In this document: positions 10,356 to 22,224 of the stretch, in pieces
Position numbering within the stretch: position 1 is the stretch's first letter
Layout of the letters: the number at the start of each line of letters is the position of its first letter
Assembly: GCF_009389715.1 (NCBI RefSeq)
Contig: NW_024067687.1
Span: 1,116,501 to 1,180,500, forward strand
Direction: 5' to 3'
From: Phoenix dactylifera
Taxonomy: Eukaryota; Streptophyta; Magnoliopsida; Arecales; Arecaceae
Length of the DNA: 64,000 nucleotides
The notes under the pieces: generated by a model
What the model was told of the DNA's origin: nothing
Seen by the model: the letters and a program-made list of their open reading frames with translations, nothing else
The model's database searches: none
Position numbers and translations under genes: made by a program

Positions 10356-12196
10356 GAGTGGTCTGGTCAGCATCGAATAATAAGGGTGATGCAAAATACT
10401 CCTGCTGCTGTTGGTCAGGCAGCATCAGGTGATATTTGATTTTATTTCTTTTATTGGTGACATTATAATATTCTTTATGATGACATTTGTATTCTGTCCT
10501 GTCTGGCTTAATAGACAAGCCCAAGGGTCTAGATTTGCCTCAGAAGGGCCGCATCATGCGGTCTGGTCCTGACAGGTGCGCAGAATCTGTTTATCTGCTT
10601 TAAGGGCTCGAGAAGCATTATAACCTTTTTATTAATTTAATTTACATAATCAATATATAATATTTGATCGGTGGCTAAATATTTCTTTTAATTACAAAAT
10701 CAGAATAAGATGTGGTCCTAATCAACTTTAACTCAGGTATGTCTGATGTTAGTTAACAGTTTCCACCTAAAACTAACGAAAGGTGCAAAACAGAACAAAG
10801 ATTCATTTGTGTGTTTATTCATAACTTACTAGCCTGGTAGTTGAACAACCTTATAGCTTGCATCGACACCAAGCCTTGTGGATTGCATATGGCCCTCGAT
10901 AGTGTTTCCGGTCTTTCTTTTAATTCATGTATGTTTGTTAATCCAACAAAATTAGGCTAAGCTCCCTCTCATTTTTCATGTGCAGAATTCACTAAACGAT
11001 TTGTATAATGATCATTATAAAGCCATTTTGTACCTTGTAAGTGCAACTCTAGCAAGTCATTATGTATATTATGTGTACTGGCCGGCTGGGAAATTCGAGT
11101 AGTAGAATATTTGCGTAACAATCCTGTGACAAAAATTGGCAGTATATATGATAGCACGTGTCTGTTAATGTATAAGAAACTTCAAACTGAAAAAGGTGAA
11201 ACCAGAACTTCTGTTACTTCACGTAAACCTTTTGTGTAAACTTGCGTGCTGCAACTCCTGATATCCCTGTGTTTATGTAGTCATGTGTGTGGGTGAGATG
11301 GCAACTAATTAAGAAAGATGAAGAACATGTAACCAGTTTTTTTGGCGCAATTGGGAAGGTATGGACAGCTGATGAAAAATATTTTGATGTTGTAACTGGC
11401 TTGAGGTATGTAATACTTATTTCTCATAAATTGCTAACTTGGTAGAAGCATATGTGATGTGTTGTTATACGAGGTAGCATGCTCGTTTTATGATTTTAAT
11501 GTACTTAGGTAATGGATAAATCCCTTGAACATTATCTTTTCCAAGAATAATGTCTTATATAAGGTTATATGACTGCAAATTCCAGTGATAGCAGCCCTGC
11601 TTATATCTATCTAGCAATAGAGGCCTTAGCTGATGGTGGGGTGGCTGCTGGTCTTCCTCGAGATCTTGCTCTTGGTCTTGCTTCTCAAACGGTAAGTATA
11701 ATAATCTTTTTAAATCAAATTTCATTAAAACATTTCTTATACTCATCAACATGTAATGCACTAGCCACGGTTATACTTATTATATTTATTTTGTGAGTGG
11801 TTGCTTGCAGGTTCTTCCTCTGATCTTCATACAATAAAAAAGGACAAGTAGCATGAATTTTCCCTTAGCACATGTAAATTAACTTGCAGTGAGGGATCTG
11901 AACATGGAAGGTAACATGCCATAACATGTAGCGTACATGAACTTTTTGTATAGGTTCTGGGTGCCGCAGCCACAGTTAACCTTACTGGAAAACATCCTGG
12001 TCAGTTGAAGGATGCGGTTACATCTTCTACAGGGACCACTATAGCTGGGATTCAGGAATTAGAAAGAGATGCATTCCGTGGCACCCTGATAAATGTTGTT
12101 GTTGCAGCCACAAGATGGTGCCGAGAATTATCACAAACATACCAAGTGGCTTTTGGTATGTCGTTACTGCATAACCTGTACAACAGTCTTGCTTAA
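10356..12196 (+). pseudogene. Pyrroline-5-carboxylate reductase pseudogene, copy 1 (3' four exons)
   Basis: P5CR catalyses the last step of proline synthesis. Four exons with plant splice signals are visible: 10356-10428 (EWSGQHRIIRVMQNTPAAVG; the family has VMPNTPAAVG), 11281-11405 (VGEMAT.., IGKVWTADEKYFDVVTGL), 11586-11691 ([33 protein letters not shown]) and 11954-12196 (GKHPGQLKDAVTSSTGTTIA, then FRGTLINVVVAATRWCRELS). The 5' exons encoding the NADP-binding domain are absent. Exon 2 has a 4-base insertion relative to the second copy, which creates an in-frame TAA at 10 codons into the exon. At the 3' end a 5-base loss removes the ancestral stop that the second copy keeps (CAAACATAG), extending the frame to 12196. 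Clearly a decayed gene copy. Confidence 0.85.
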
Positions 12197-13016
12197 TCGT
12201 GCATGCATATTTTTATGAAAGAAAAAGTTGGAAGCTTTCTGCATTAATATTACCAAATATTTTGGTATATCAACTTTATCAATGTGAAAGCATTGTTGCA
12301 AAGGATTTATTTATAATGTTGAAAATTCTTGGATGAATTGAACAATTAATTCTACAGTCGTGTTAAATTAGGGTTTTGATTTGAGACTAAAGTCATGACT
12401 ATCTTCACTGAACTATAACATGCTTATTCCACATCCGAGAATTGCATGAGATATCCTGCATTAGCAGGTCAACATGCAAGGCCTTCTGTCTATGATGTGA
12501 TTAGTTTATTTAATATCCAGTGTTAGGTTCCTAGTTAAAGTTCTACAATTTCCTAAACAACTGCGAAGTGGTTGAATTTATCTTTCGGATGGTCATGTGA
12601 AATAATTGTTTTGTTCTGACCATTCAATCATATATACAAAGTCACATCATAAATCTCTTAATTGTCAGTCTAAATAAACAAATATAATTCTTACCACAAC
12701 ACTTAATCACTTGCAAAAAGAGTAATCATTTATTCAATACATGCTCCGCAATAAGAATGTAATCTATTTTGTGTCTGCAATAATGCTGCAAGAAACAACC
12801 ATCTTGGGATTTTATAAATTTCAGATAGAGATAACACACTTTTGGGGCCACTGTATTGGCATTTGTTAATTACATCTTTGAATTATTTCTTGGATTACAG
12901 GTTGGAAGCCCAGAGGCAATATCACATTCTGGATTAACAATAACAAACAGAATATAAACAAGTGGAGATGATAAATAATATTGGACAGGGGTATTAGGTC
13001 CTTAAATCTAGAGTCT
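12197..13016. other. Non-coding flank of P5CR pseudogene 1
   Basis: AT-rich sequence with only short chance open frames. No repeat boundary, exon or RNA gene recognised. Confidence 0.4.
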
Positions 13017-13083
13017 AGTGCTGTCACTTTTTTTTTTTTTTTTTTTGGTAAATGCGGCATTTTATATAAGTGCTGTCACTTTT
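13017..13083 (-). mobile_element. Extremely short LINE 3'-end insertion with 15-bp target-site duplication
   Basis: AGTGCTGTCACTTTT occurs at 13017-13031 and again at 13069-13083. Between the copies lie a T run and the string GGTAAATGCGGCATTTTATATA. On the minus strand this is about 22 bases of element 3' end followed by poly-A, with a perfect 15-bp duplication: the signature of target-primed reverse transcription that aborted almost at once. Confidence 0.6.
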
Positions 13084-13972
13084 AATGTCTATTTGTTGAC
13101 TTTGCCTTTCTGCCATAAGACTCTTACAAGCTCGATTCTTTAAGGAGAGGGTTGAAACATAACTTCGGAATATATATGCTTTGGAATGTCCGCCCGTTTA
13201 CAGGCATTCCATAGACCTATGCTCTAGTGGTAATGATTCAGAGACTTCAGGACACTTGGTGATGCACAACAAATCAGAAAAGTGGCCTTTCTCCAACTTA
13301 TTGGGGTTGGAAATAGACTTAACCAATAATTTCCATCAATATAAGGACTCTGGATGGTATGTTTGGTTCCATGAAAGTTTGAAGTTCGTATAAGTCTTCT
13401 GTCTGATAAGAATCCCATGCTCAAAACTATGGTTGTCAGTATAGGACTGCATCAATCCGTACAGGATGCACGGACTCACACCAGTAGGGGACTGATACTT
13501 TTGTGAAAGTTGGTGAAGACTAACTACTACAAATGAACCGGGTCCTTATGAACCTTGAGTTCAATTTGATAACAGACCTGTTCATTTGGTAAATGAGTCA
13601 AGCTCAACTCCACTTTTATGCGAGGCTTGTTGTTGTTGTTTTTCACCAATGAGGGGAAGCTTGGGCTTGGCTTGAGACTTCTTGTTTACATGGCACATGA
13701 CTTAAGCTTGAACAACTCTATCTAGCTTATCTTGTGAGCTTGATAAATCCTGCTCTTTTACGACTGGTCTGAGATTGAACAACATAAAGCTAATTTCCCT
13801 TTATAATTACTTAAACTTAATTTTATTGTTGTTGTTGGCCAAGTCCATTGACAGCCCTTGGTATCTTTATTATATTATTTGATTCGTTTGGCATTCTCTA
13901 GCCTTAAAAATCTCATTAGAAAAATCTATGGAAGAGAGCAACCAATTTTGTTCTATTATTTTCCATTCTTTT
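13084..13972. other. Non-coding flank left of the palindromic Tat structure
   Basis: AT-rich, no coding signal recognised. It ends at the LTR terminus TGTTGCTGG at 13973. Confidence 0.4.
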
Positions 13973-14358
13973 TGTTGCTGGAAATTGGACCCGGGGGCGA
14001 TCGTCCGTCGAGGAGGGGGAGCTATCGGCGAACACGAGGGAGTGGTGGTCCGTCGGCGGGCGGCGTCCTCTGTCTGGGTGCCTGCAGAAAAGCCGGTGGC
14101 CGGGTTTTCCGGCGCCGGCCCTCCGATGCTTAAGTCAGAGGGGGCAAAATAGTGTTCAAAGAAAATGGGAGCAGTAGTGTTTTTTCTCTCTCTCTGTTCC
14201 CCCCCCCCCCCCGCCCTTGAGAAGCATGGTTCCCTTTTATAGGGGGGGTTTACCTGTGATGTGACCGGGCAAGGCCGTCGTACAGCTCGGCACGTTGCTT
14301 GATCTGGTGCACGGACAAGTAAATAATTACACTGATGTCGGAGGTAAGGCCGTCGTAC
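13973..14358 (-). repeat. Left LTR of palindrome, outer part (minus orientation)
   Basis: Reverse complement of the right LTR 3' portion, including a poly-C tract near 14199-14212 that mirrors the poly-G tract near 42946-42962. It is interrupted at 14358 by the Copia element. Its promoter, reading leftward, has the TATAAAAGG equivalent near 14236-14244. Confidence 0.85.
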
Positions 14359-16690
14359 TGTTAGATGTATGCCCTAGAAGCCAATCTGGCTGACACATTA
14401 TTAATTCTAGGGACATAATTTTGTACTTGACTATTTATTATTGAATAAATAAAAGGCATCTTTTCATTCATATTGTTTATGTGTCTATGAATCGTCCAAG
14501 AAATTAATAAGATGATGATACATATTCTCAAGAGTTGAGAATTTGAGCCATGTATCATTGGTGATTAATTTCTAAATGCTCCTGATCAATGGATCATCAC
14601 GAGGACGGTGATCGATCCGATCAGTGCACAGATCACTTTCCTTCTGGATGGACGAGACTTGAGTCCACGGTGTAGGGACACTGAAGTGATAGTGCAGGTG
14701 CTTGTTAGAGAACAAGGGTACTGAGCGTGACCAAGACAAGAAGTCACTTGGATGTCTATCCACTCGTCAGTGACTTGCTTGATGTTGCAGTAGTGTGACT
14801 GGTCCTTTGACCTGCGGTGCTTCGGCTACTCACAGTGAGGTTATTGTAGTTTGACTGCACACATACATGGTCTCTAGCCATATGGGTCCATGCAGTGTAG
14901 ATTGGCTGCAGTAGGTTCACTGTAGGAGTAGGGTATGCACCTATAAGGAATCTATCGACCTTGATAGGAGAGGAGTGATCCTATGTGATTTGTTAGACTG
15001 AGTTCTAAGACCTTGGCCAGGGCAGTGATATAAAGTGGAAAAAGAGTTTTCCACTATCGAACTCAAGTCGAATAAATCTTGACATATGACAGACGATGGG
15101 GTTTGACGAGTTGTCCATGACCTCCGTCCTGTAGGGATCCACGATAGTAGGACTGTATCACATGTTAACTGCATCTAGAGGTTCATCATTCCATTCTGCT
15201 GGGTAGCCACTACATGCTGCTAGGTGTCACTGGTGGATGGTGGGACTTATAGGGATTATCTTGATGATCGATAAACCCTAATGAGTTGAGTTGGAATCGT
15301 TCCAACCCATTGAAAGGAGTTTTCAATGATATTGAGATAGAGATCACAATATATCTCACTACCAGTCAGAATAGAACCTATGGGGTCACACACACTAGAA
15401 GTATTGACCGATCCGATGGTTGAAATCGTGATTATGAATCACAAGTAATCAATTTGATTGATAAGAAGTTGAAGAAGGAAAGGGAATTAATTAATTGGAC
15501 TTGAAACAAGAAATCCTACTTCGGGTAGGATACCCAGAGTTCTAATTGGATTAGGACTGGAAATCCTAGTTGGAGTAGGACTGGGATTCCTACTTGGAAT
15601 AGGATTCCTCAATCCTAATGAGATTAGGAGTTTTGAATCAAAATTGGATTCCTACTTGGAGTAGGATTCCTAGAGTCCTAATCGGATTAGGACTTTGGAT
15701 TCAAATTAGAGTCCTAATTGGATTAGGACTAGAATTAAACAAATCCTAATTGGATTAGGATTCCTTAAGTCCTAATTAATTATTAATCTAATGAATCAAC
15801 ATGACTCCTAATTGGATTAGGATTGAAGAGTTCAAATGAGTCATGGTTCATTCAAGTCCTAATTGGATTAGGACTAGCATAGATTGAACCCAATTTGGCT
15901 AATCCTAATTGGATTGGGATGAAACCATAAGAGAGGCACCTAATCCTCTTTGGAAGAGGATTAGGTTAACCAAGTAAGAAGGACATCAGCCCCTCTTCAC
16001 TTGGCTAGGGCGACATGAAGAGCTAGGGCCGGCGCCCCCTTCCTTTGGTAAGTTATCATGGAACTCCTAATTGATAGGAGCTCCAATCCTTATAAAAGGA
16101 GGACTAGGGGCCGGCGCCCTAAGGCATTGAAGAATCCTCCTCTTGCTGCCGCCACCCTCCCCTCTCCTCCCTTGGTTAGGCCGCAAGCAAGGTGCAAGCA
16201 AGTTGAAGCTTGGCGGCATCCCTTCTCCTTCCTCTTGGCTTCAACGCGTAAGAAAAGAAGAAGGCTGCGAAGGGCTGTGATCTTCTTCCTCTTCTTCCTC
16301 CTTCTTCTTCCTCCTCTCAAGTGCAATCAAGGGTTGATTGAAAGAGAGGAGATCAGCCATCAAAAGCTATCTCTGCAAGGGAGCTAGCACCCCGGTGAGA
16401 TAGAGAGCTTGGATCGGATCCTGCTTCGTGTGGATACCCGTAGAGGCCGGACGTTTGAACGGCTTCAAGCGAACCCTCTTCCAAAACCACGAATTCAGAT
16501 TTGCGGTGATCATCTACCCGCGCAAGATGAAGATTTGATCTTCCTATTAGTTTTAAAAGTTTTAATTCTTACCTAATTACGAAAGGTCTCGAAACAACGT
16601 TCATGCGATGAACGTCGAACCCGTGCATGCCGATTCCGCTGCCATCTGAAAAATTTTTGAAATATCAGCGGCATGGGCGGGTTCCCAACA
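14359..16690 (+). repeat. 5' LTR of the nested Copia element
   Basis: 2,332 bp, starting TGTTAGATGTATGCCC and ending GGGTTCCCAACA, matched base for base in length by 22225-24556. Contains a cluster of imperfect palindromes TCCTAAT-n-ATTAGGA at about 15520-15960 and a TATAAAA box at 16091-16097, which should drive transcription of the element. Confidence 0.95.
16091..16097 (+). promoter_or_regulatory. TATA box of the Copia 5' LTR
   Basis: TATAAAA followed by a GC-rich stretch and a long pyrimidine/purine-biased R region. The same box is at 23957-23963 in the 3' LTR. Position within the LTR, about 600 bp before its end, is consistent with a U3/R junction. Confidence 0.6.
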
Positions 16691-16691
16691 G

Positions 16692-16703
16692 TGGTATCAG
16701 AGC
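16692..16703 (+). other. Primer-binding site (initiator Met tRNA)
   Basis: TGGTATCAGAGC, a perfect match to the canonical plant initiator-Met tRNA 3' end complement, two bases after the 5' LTR. Confidence 0.9.
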
Positions 16704-18246
16704 CTAGGCTTCGTAGATTAAGGTAAGAATTAAATATCTAAAGGTTTATTAGATCTGAAAATTGATTGATCATGCATGCTGAAAAATTCTGCATGCAGAT
16801 TTTTCAGGGGTGCTGATTTTTTACATGCTGATTTTTATGTGATAAAAAGATGATTCTAATTGCATTGTTAATGGGATTACAAAGTTTAGAATCATGATTA
16901 GCATGATCAGCGACCTATGTCATGATATAATCAGTTAGTTTTCAGATCTGAAAATTATAATTGTTGCATACGGTGATGATCATAGGATTCAACCCCTTTT
17001 GGTATCAAATGTAATGACCTGCGATGTGATCTGCGATGTCATGTAATTTTTCAGATGCTTGCATGCATCTTATTTGATGTTTTGAGAGGCCTGCGTGCCT
17101 CCTAAAAGGAGATGTAATTTATTTTTATTTTTATTTTACATCTGGTTGTATTTCTGTGATGTGATGTACATCAACGATCAAGCTGAAGCAAAAGCATGAG
17201 ATGAAAGGTGATCCAAGCGGTTGATGGCGATGGGATCAAGGGTTGATCAAGGATCGAATCAAGGAGGCTTGGAACCAATTCAAGAGTTGAAGACCACTTG
17301 ATCGATTGATGTGCATGTGCTTGTAATACGACCTAATTAGAATCCATGATCATCACCTAGTTAAAGTTTAGCTTTAATTTGATGCTGCGATTATAACTGC
17401 CTGTAATGTACCGTTTGCATGTGATGTGAATGCGAGTCGGGTAGATAGGCTTACATGTGATGTAGCAAACCCAATTGAGACCTAAATCAAAACCTCCTCA
17501 ATCAAGTCGAGAGTGAACCGACATGAGCAAGTCATATTAGATTAATTGATCTAATTGGTGTCTAGGAAAGCATGAAAGGTGGTTACTTAATTAGGACCTT
17601 ACTCACTGAGTAAGGGGAGCCTCCCACCTGCTTACCTGGCCAATTGTTCGATTACCTCTTATGAAGGGCTCAAGTTGCAAACACTAAGACCTGATTAACC
17701 AATATTAAGTCAATAGGTCTTCCACTGTAGTAGAGCTGCTAAGGCCTTTCTGATGTTGATTTGTCTCGGCTGGACACAGTGGTCAAGTTGCATCGGGGGG
17801 CTGGACCTCTCTATAGACATGAGATGTTGTAGGGTAAAGGTGGGGTTGGGCACCAATAACTGTTAGGTGAGGACCCAATGACGACTTTATTCCTACGGTT
17901 ATACGGTGGGTCTGACTTAACTAAGAAATGGGACCAATAACTGTTAGGTGAGGTCTTCATGGCTTAGAGACCAAGTTGCACTGCAACATGCTTGAGAAGC
18001 ATTGTACAAGAGTTGTACACTCATCCATCTATGTGTCACCAATAACTGTTAGGTGAGGTGGCATGTAGATTGGTGAGACCGCAGTACCTACTAGAAACCC
18101 TAGTCGCGTAGGATTTCCGTTTCCCTACCAGGGGAGTGTGAGGAATTCGAGAAAATAGTGGGAGTTACATTTGTTCTAAAAGACCTTAGAACAGATTAGG
18201 ATCAAGTACAAAAGTCTAACTAGAATCTTTACTCTCTGCAGATACA
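16704..18246 (+). other. Copia untranslated leader with three copies of a 21-bp motif
   Basis: Long non-coding leader between primer site and gag. The motif ACCAATAACTGTTAGGTGAG occurs at about 17852-17872, 17933-17953 and 18038-18058, separated by unrelated sequence. Function unknown; packaging or dimerisation signals are expected in this part of an LTR element, but that is inference. Confidence 0.6.
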
Positions 18247-20336
18247 ATGTCAGCTTCAAACCCTCTGACCCGTATTCTTGAGACCAACCGACTGACCGGA
18301 ACCAATTACAAAGACTGGCTTAGAAATCTCAAAATGTTTTGGACTGTGAGAAGATAGGCTACATACTCGATTCAGATATCCCCACACTACCAGCACGTCC
18401 CACTGATGTTCAGCGTGAGTTGCATAAAAAGTGGTTGGATGATGACATTAGAGTAAAATGCTATATGATGGCATCCATGTCTAATGAACTCCAATGCCAG
18501 CATGAAAGTATGAAGACTGCTAGGAAAATACTGGCACACCTGCAAGAGTTGTATGGTGAGCAAAGTCGCACAGCTCGTTTTGAAGTGTCCAAGAGGCTTT
18601 TCAAAGCGAAGATGCGCGAAGGGCAGTCTGTCCATGATCACGGTCTGACCATGATCAAGGACCTAGAGGAGCTTGAGAAGCTCGGTATGGACATGCATAA
18701 GGAATTACAAGTGGATTTGATCCTACAGTCACTTCCTGATTCATTTGGTCAGTTTATAGTAAACTACCACATGAATAAAATTGAATGCACTAAGACTGAA
18801 CTAATCAACATGTTGGTAACTGCTGAGGGAGCCTTGAAAGGTTCAAGGGGCAATGTCCTTGCTGCTGAGTTGACTTCTGGTTCCAAGAGAAAGTCTACTT
18901 GGAAGAAAAAGAAGCCTGCTAAGAAGCAGAAGAAAGACAAGAAGCCAAAGAAGGAAGTTCAAAAGAAAAAGGCTAACGACAAAGGAAAATGTTTCCACTG
19001 CAATGTCGAAGGCCACTGGAAGAGAAACTGTCCTTCATACCTCGAGAGCCTGAAGAACAAGAAAGGTGACACACCTTCGGAAGGTATAGACTTGCTCATA
19101 ATTGAAACTAATCTAACGGTTTCTTCTACTTCTAGTTGGGTTATAGATTCTGGTTCTAGTGCTCATTTGTGCACTACCATGCAGGGTCTAAAGGAAAGTA
19201 GAAGGCTGGCGGAAGGTGCGGTAACCCTTCGGGTTGGCAACGGGGCAAAAGTTGCTGCTGTGGCTGTGGGCACCTACCATCTGCGACTACCGTCTGGATT
19301 TAGTTTATTACTTAGAGACTGCTATTATGTACCTGCTGCTAGCAGAAATTTGATTTCTGTTTCATGTCTAGCACAGGAAGGTCATGTTTTTATATTTGAC
19401 AAAGACTGCTGTTCTATTTATTTAAGAAATAAAATAGTCGCACGTGGTTTCATGATTGATAGTCTCTATCATTTACATATGGATGTATCTGTGAATGTTA
19501 CCGAGCAAGATGTGAGTGCCAAAGGATCCAAAAGATCCAGAGATGAGATAAACCAAAGATATTTGTGGCACCTCAGGCTTGGCCATATTGGAGAAGACAG
19601 AATGAACAAAATGGATAAAGATGGGCTTTTAGGCTCATTGACTTCCGAGTCATATCCAGTTTGCAAGTCCTGCCTTCAAGGAAAAATGGCTAGACTGCCC
19701 TTTGTAGGACATGGGGACAGGACCACTGAAATACTTACCCTAGTACATACAGATGTATGTGGCCCATTCGATGTGCTAGCCAGGGGACGTTATTCTTACT
19801 TCATTACCTTTACCGATGATTATTCACAGTATGGGTATGTGTATCTTATGAGACACAAGTCTGAATCTTTTGAAAAGTTCAAAGAGTTCAAGAATGAAGT
19901 AGAAAAACAAACTGGAAAACCTCTTAAGGCTCTTCGATCAGATCGAGGAGGAGAATACCTTAGTGGGAAATTCCGGGACTATCTCAAAGAAAACGGCATA
20001 GTCTCACAATGGACACCTCCGGGTACACCTCAACTCAACGGGGTGTCAGAAAGGAGGAATCGGACCCTATTGGATATGGTCAGGTCCATGATGAGCTTCA
20101 CTGATTTACCTATGTTCCTTTGGGGAGATGCCTTACTCACAGCGATTTATTTGTTGAATAGAGTTCCCTCTAAATCCGTTCCTACCACACCGTATGAGAT
20201 ATGGCATGGTAAGAAACCAAGTCTTGGTCATCTCAAGATTTGGGGATGTCCGGCCCACGTCAAGCGACTACAGGCGGACAAACTAGAGGCTAGGACCATA
20301 AGTGCTCGTTTTATAGGATATCTTAAGAGTCATTAG
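18247..20336 (+). pseudogene. Copia gag-protease-integrase (frameshifted at codon ~29)
   Basis: Begins ATG at 18247 (MSASNPLTRILETNRLTG). A missing base near 18335 shifts the frame; the correct frame continues from about 18339 for 665 codons. In order: gag (UBN2-like, [20 protein letters not shown]), a Lys-rich stretch, CCHC knuckle [14 protein letters not shown] (about 18990-19032), protease [13 protein letters not shown] (about 19135), GAG-pre-integrase zinc motif ([16 protein letters not shown]) and integrase core with D (HTDVCGPF), D (SDRGGEY) and E ([12 protein letters not shown]). A second missing base near 20321-20327 causes a stop at 20334-20336, where the family reads GYPKESLGYY. Gag packages RNA, protease matures the polyprotein and integrase inserts the cDNA. 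Confidence 0.9.
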
Positions 20337-20368
20337 GATACAATTTTTACGTCTCAGAGGATCACAAT

Positions 20369-22210
20369 GTGTTTGTGAGCCGACATGCCATCTTCTTGGA
20401 AAATCAGTTTATCCTTGATAGAGGCAGTGGGAGGAAAATTGAGCTTGAAGAGAAAGTCTCTGAAAAGCAACGAGTCATGGATCCTATTGAACCCATTCAT
20501 ACAGAGCCAGTACACGATGTCCCTCGACCACCTCGTAGATCTAGTAGGGTCTCCCATCCTCCCGATAGATACTTAGGTATACTAGAAGAGGATACCGAGG
20601 AAATGTTCCTAGTGGGAGATAGGGATCACATACAGGATCCCAAAACCTACAACGAGGCGATATCTGATATCGATTCCGAGAAATGGCTGGAAGCTATGAA
20701 GTCAGAGTTAGACTCCATGCATTCCAACCAAGTCTGGACCTTAGTAGATCCACCAGAAGGTATTGTACCTATTGGATGCAAATGGATCTACAAAAGGAAG
20801 ATAGGTTCGGATGGAGAGGTAGAGACCTATAAGGCAAGGCTTGTGGCGAAAGGGTATAGTCAACGCGAAGGCATTGACTATCAGGAGACCTTTTCACCTG
20901 TAGCCATGCTAAAATCCATCCGAACATTGCTTGCCATTGCAGCATTTCATGATTATGAAATCTGGCAGATGGATGTGAAAACTGCTTTCCTGAATGGATA
21001 TCTTGATGAAGATATCTATATGGAACAGCCTTTGGGTTTCACTTCCAGTGATGGAGATCACAAGGTCTGCAAGCTGCAAAGGTCCATCTATGGACTAAAG
21101 CAAGCATCTCGGAGTTGGAACACTCGTTTCGATGACGCAATCAAAACGTTTGATTTCATCAAAAATGAAGAGGAACCGTGTGTTTACAAAAAGGTTAGTG
21201 GGAGTGCTGTCGTTTTTCTCGTACTGTACGTAGATGACATTCTCCTAATAGGGAATGATATTCCCATGCTAACCTCGGTTAAGGTCTGGTTGTCAAAGGA
21301 ATTCTCCATAAAAGACCTTGGGGAAGCATCCTATATTTTGGGAATAAAGGTCTATAGAGATAGATCTAAAAGGATGCTTGGCCTGTCACAGAAAATGTAC
21401 ATAGAGGAGGTGCTGAAGAGGTTCAGCATGGAAAACTCCAAGAGGGGTCTCTTACCCCTAAGGCATGGAATTCATCTTTCTAAGAAGATGTGCCCCAACA
21501 CATCTGAAGAGATTCAACGCATGAGCAAGATTCCTTATGCATCGGCAATAGGAAGCCTCATGTATGCCATGCTATGTACACGACCTGATATAGCTCTTGC
21601 TGTGAGTGTCACAAGCAGATATCAGTCGAATCCAGGTGAAGAACACTGGACAGCTGTGAAGAATATTCTTAAGTACTTGAGAAGAACTAAAGATTTATTC
21701 TTGGTTTTTGGAGGATCATCAGAGTTAAAGGTAGAAGGGTACACAGATTCAGACTTCATGACTGATGTCGATGACAGGAAGTCAACATCTGGATACGTGT
21801 TCTTGTGCAATGGTGGTGCGGTGAATTGGAAGAGTTCTAAACAACCGATCATTGCTGATTCTACTATGGAAGCTGAATACATCGCCGCCTCTGAAGCTGC
21901 TAAGGAAGGCTTCTGGTTCAAGAAATTCATTGCAGAGATGGATGTGATGACATCAGATGCCATAACACTCTACTGCGATAATAATGGCGCCATAGCCCTT
22001 GCTAAGGAGCCAAGGTCTCATCAGAAGTCTAAGCATATAGAGCGGCGCTTTCACCTCATACGCGACTATGTGGAGAAGAAATATGTAGAGGTGCAGAGAG
22101 TAGACTCCGCGGATAACGTGGCAGACCCATTCACTAAGCAGCTGAGTCAGCAAAAGACTGAAGCCCACCTTGAGAAGATGGGCCTAAGATATATGACCAA
22201 TTGGCTTTAG
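20369..22210 (+). pseudogene. Copia reverse transcriptase-RNase H (continuation of the frameshifted polyprotein)
   Basis: Frame after the second single-base deletion, about 613 codons. The integrase C-terminal tail leads into reverse transcriptase (WKWIYKRK-like start CKWIYKRKIGSDG, DVKTAFLNGYLDEDIYMEQP, SIYGLKQASRSWN, active site YVDDILLIGND near 21227). RNase H follows (YTDSDFMTDVDDRKSTSGYV, MEAEYIAASEAAKE) and the tail KHIERRFHLIRDYVEKK. Ends MGLRYMTNWL, 14 bases before the 3' LTR. All catalytic motifs look intact, so this domain is lost only through the upstream frameshifts. Confidence 0.9.
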
Positions 22211-22211
22211 T

Positions 22212-22224
22212 GCAAGTGGGAGAT
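22212..22224 (+). other. Copia polypurine tract
   Basis: GCAAGTGGGAGAT directly before the 3' LTR TGTTAG; primes plus-strand synthesis. Typical sequence for Copia elements. Confidence 0.8.

Noticed and set aside
14199-14212. Poly-C tract (and poly-G near 42946) as a regulatory or structural element
   Set aside because: A simple homopolymer at mirrored LTR positions; length is unreliable in sequencing and I see no conserved partner sequence in the other subfamily.
14361-15174. Three minus-strand frames of 63-77 codons, duplicated at 22227-23040
   Set aside because: LTR sequence; duplicates reflect the two LTRs. No codon bias or family match.
16058-16387. 109-codon open frame in the Copia LTR, repeated at 23924
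   Set aside because: It lies across the LTR TATA and R region, is repeated only because the LTR is, and has no recognisable domain.
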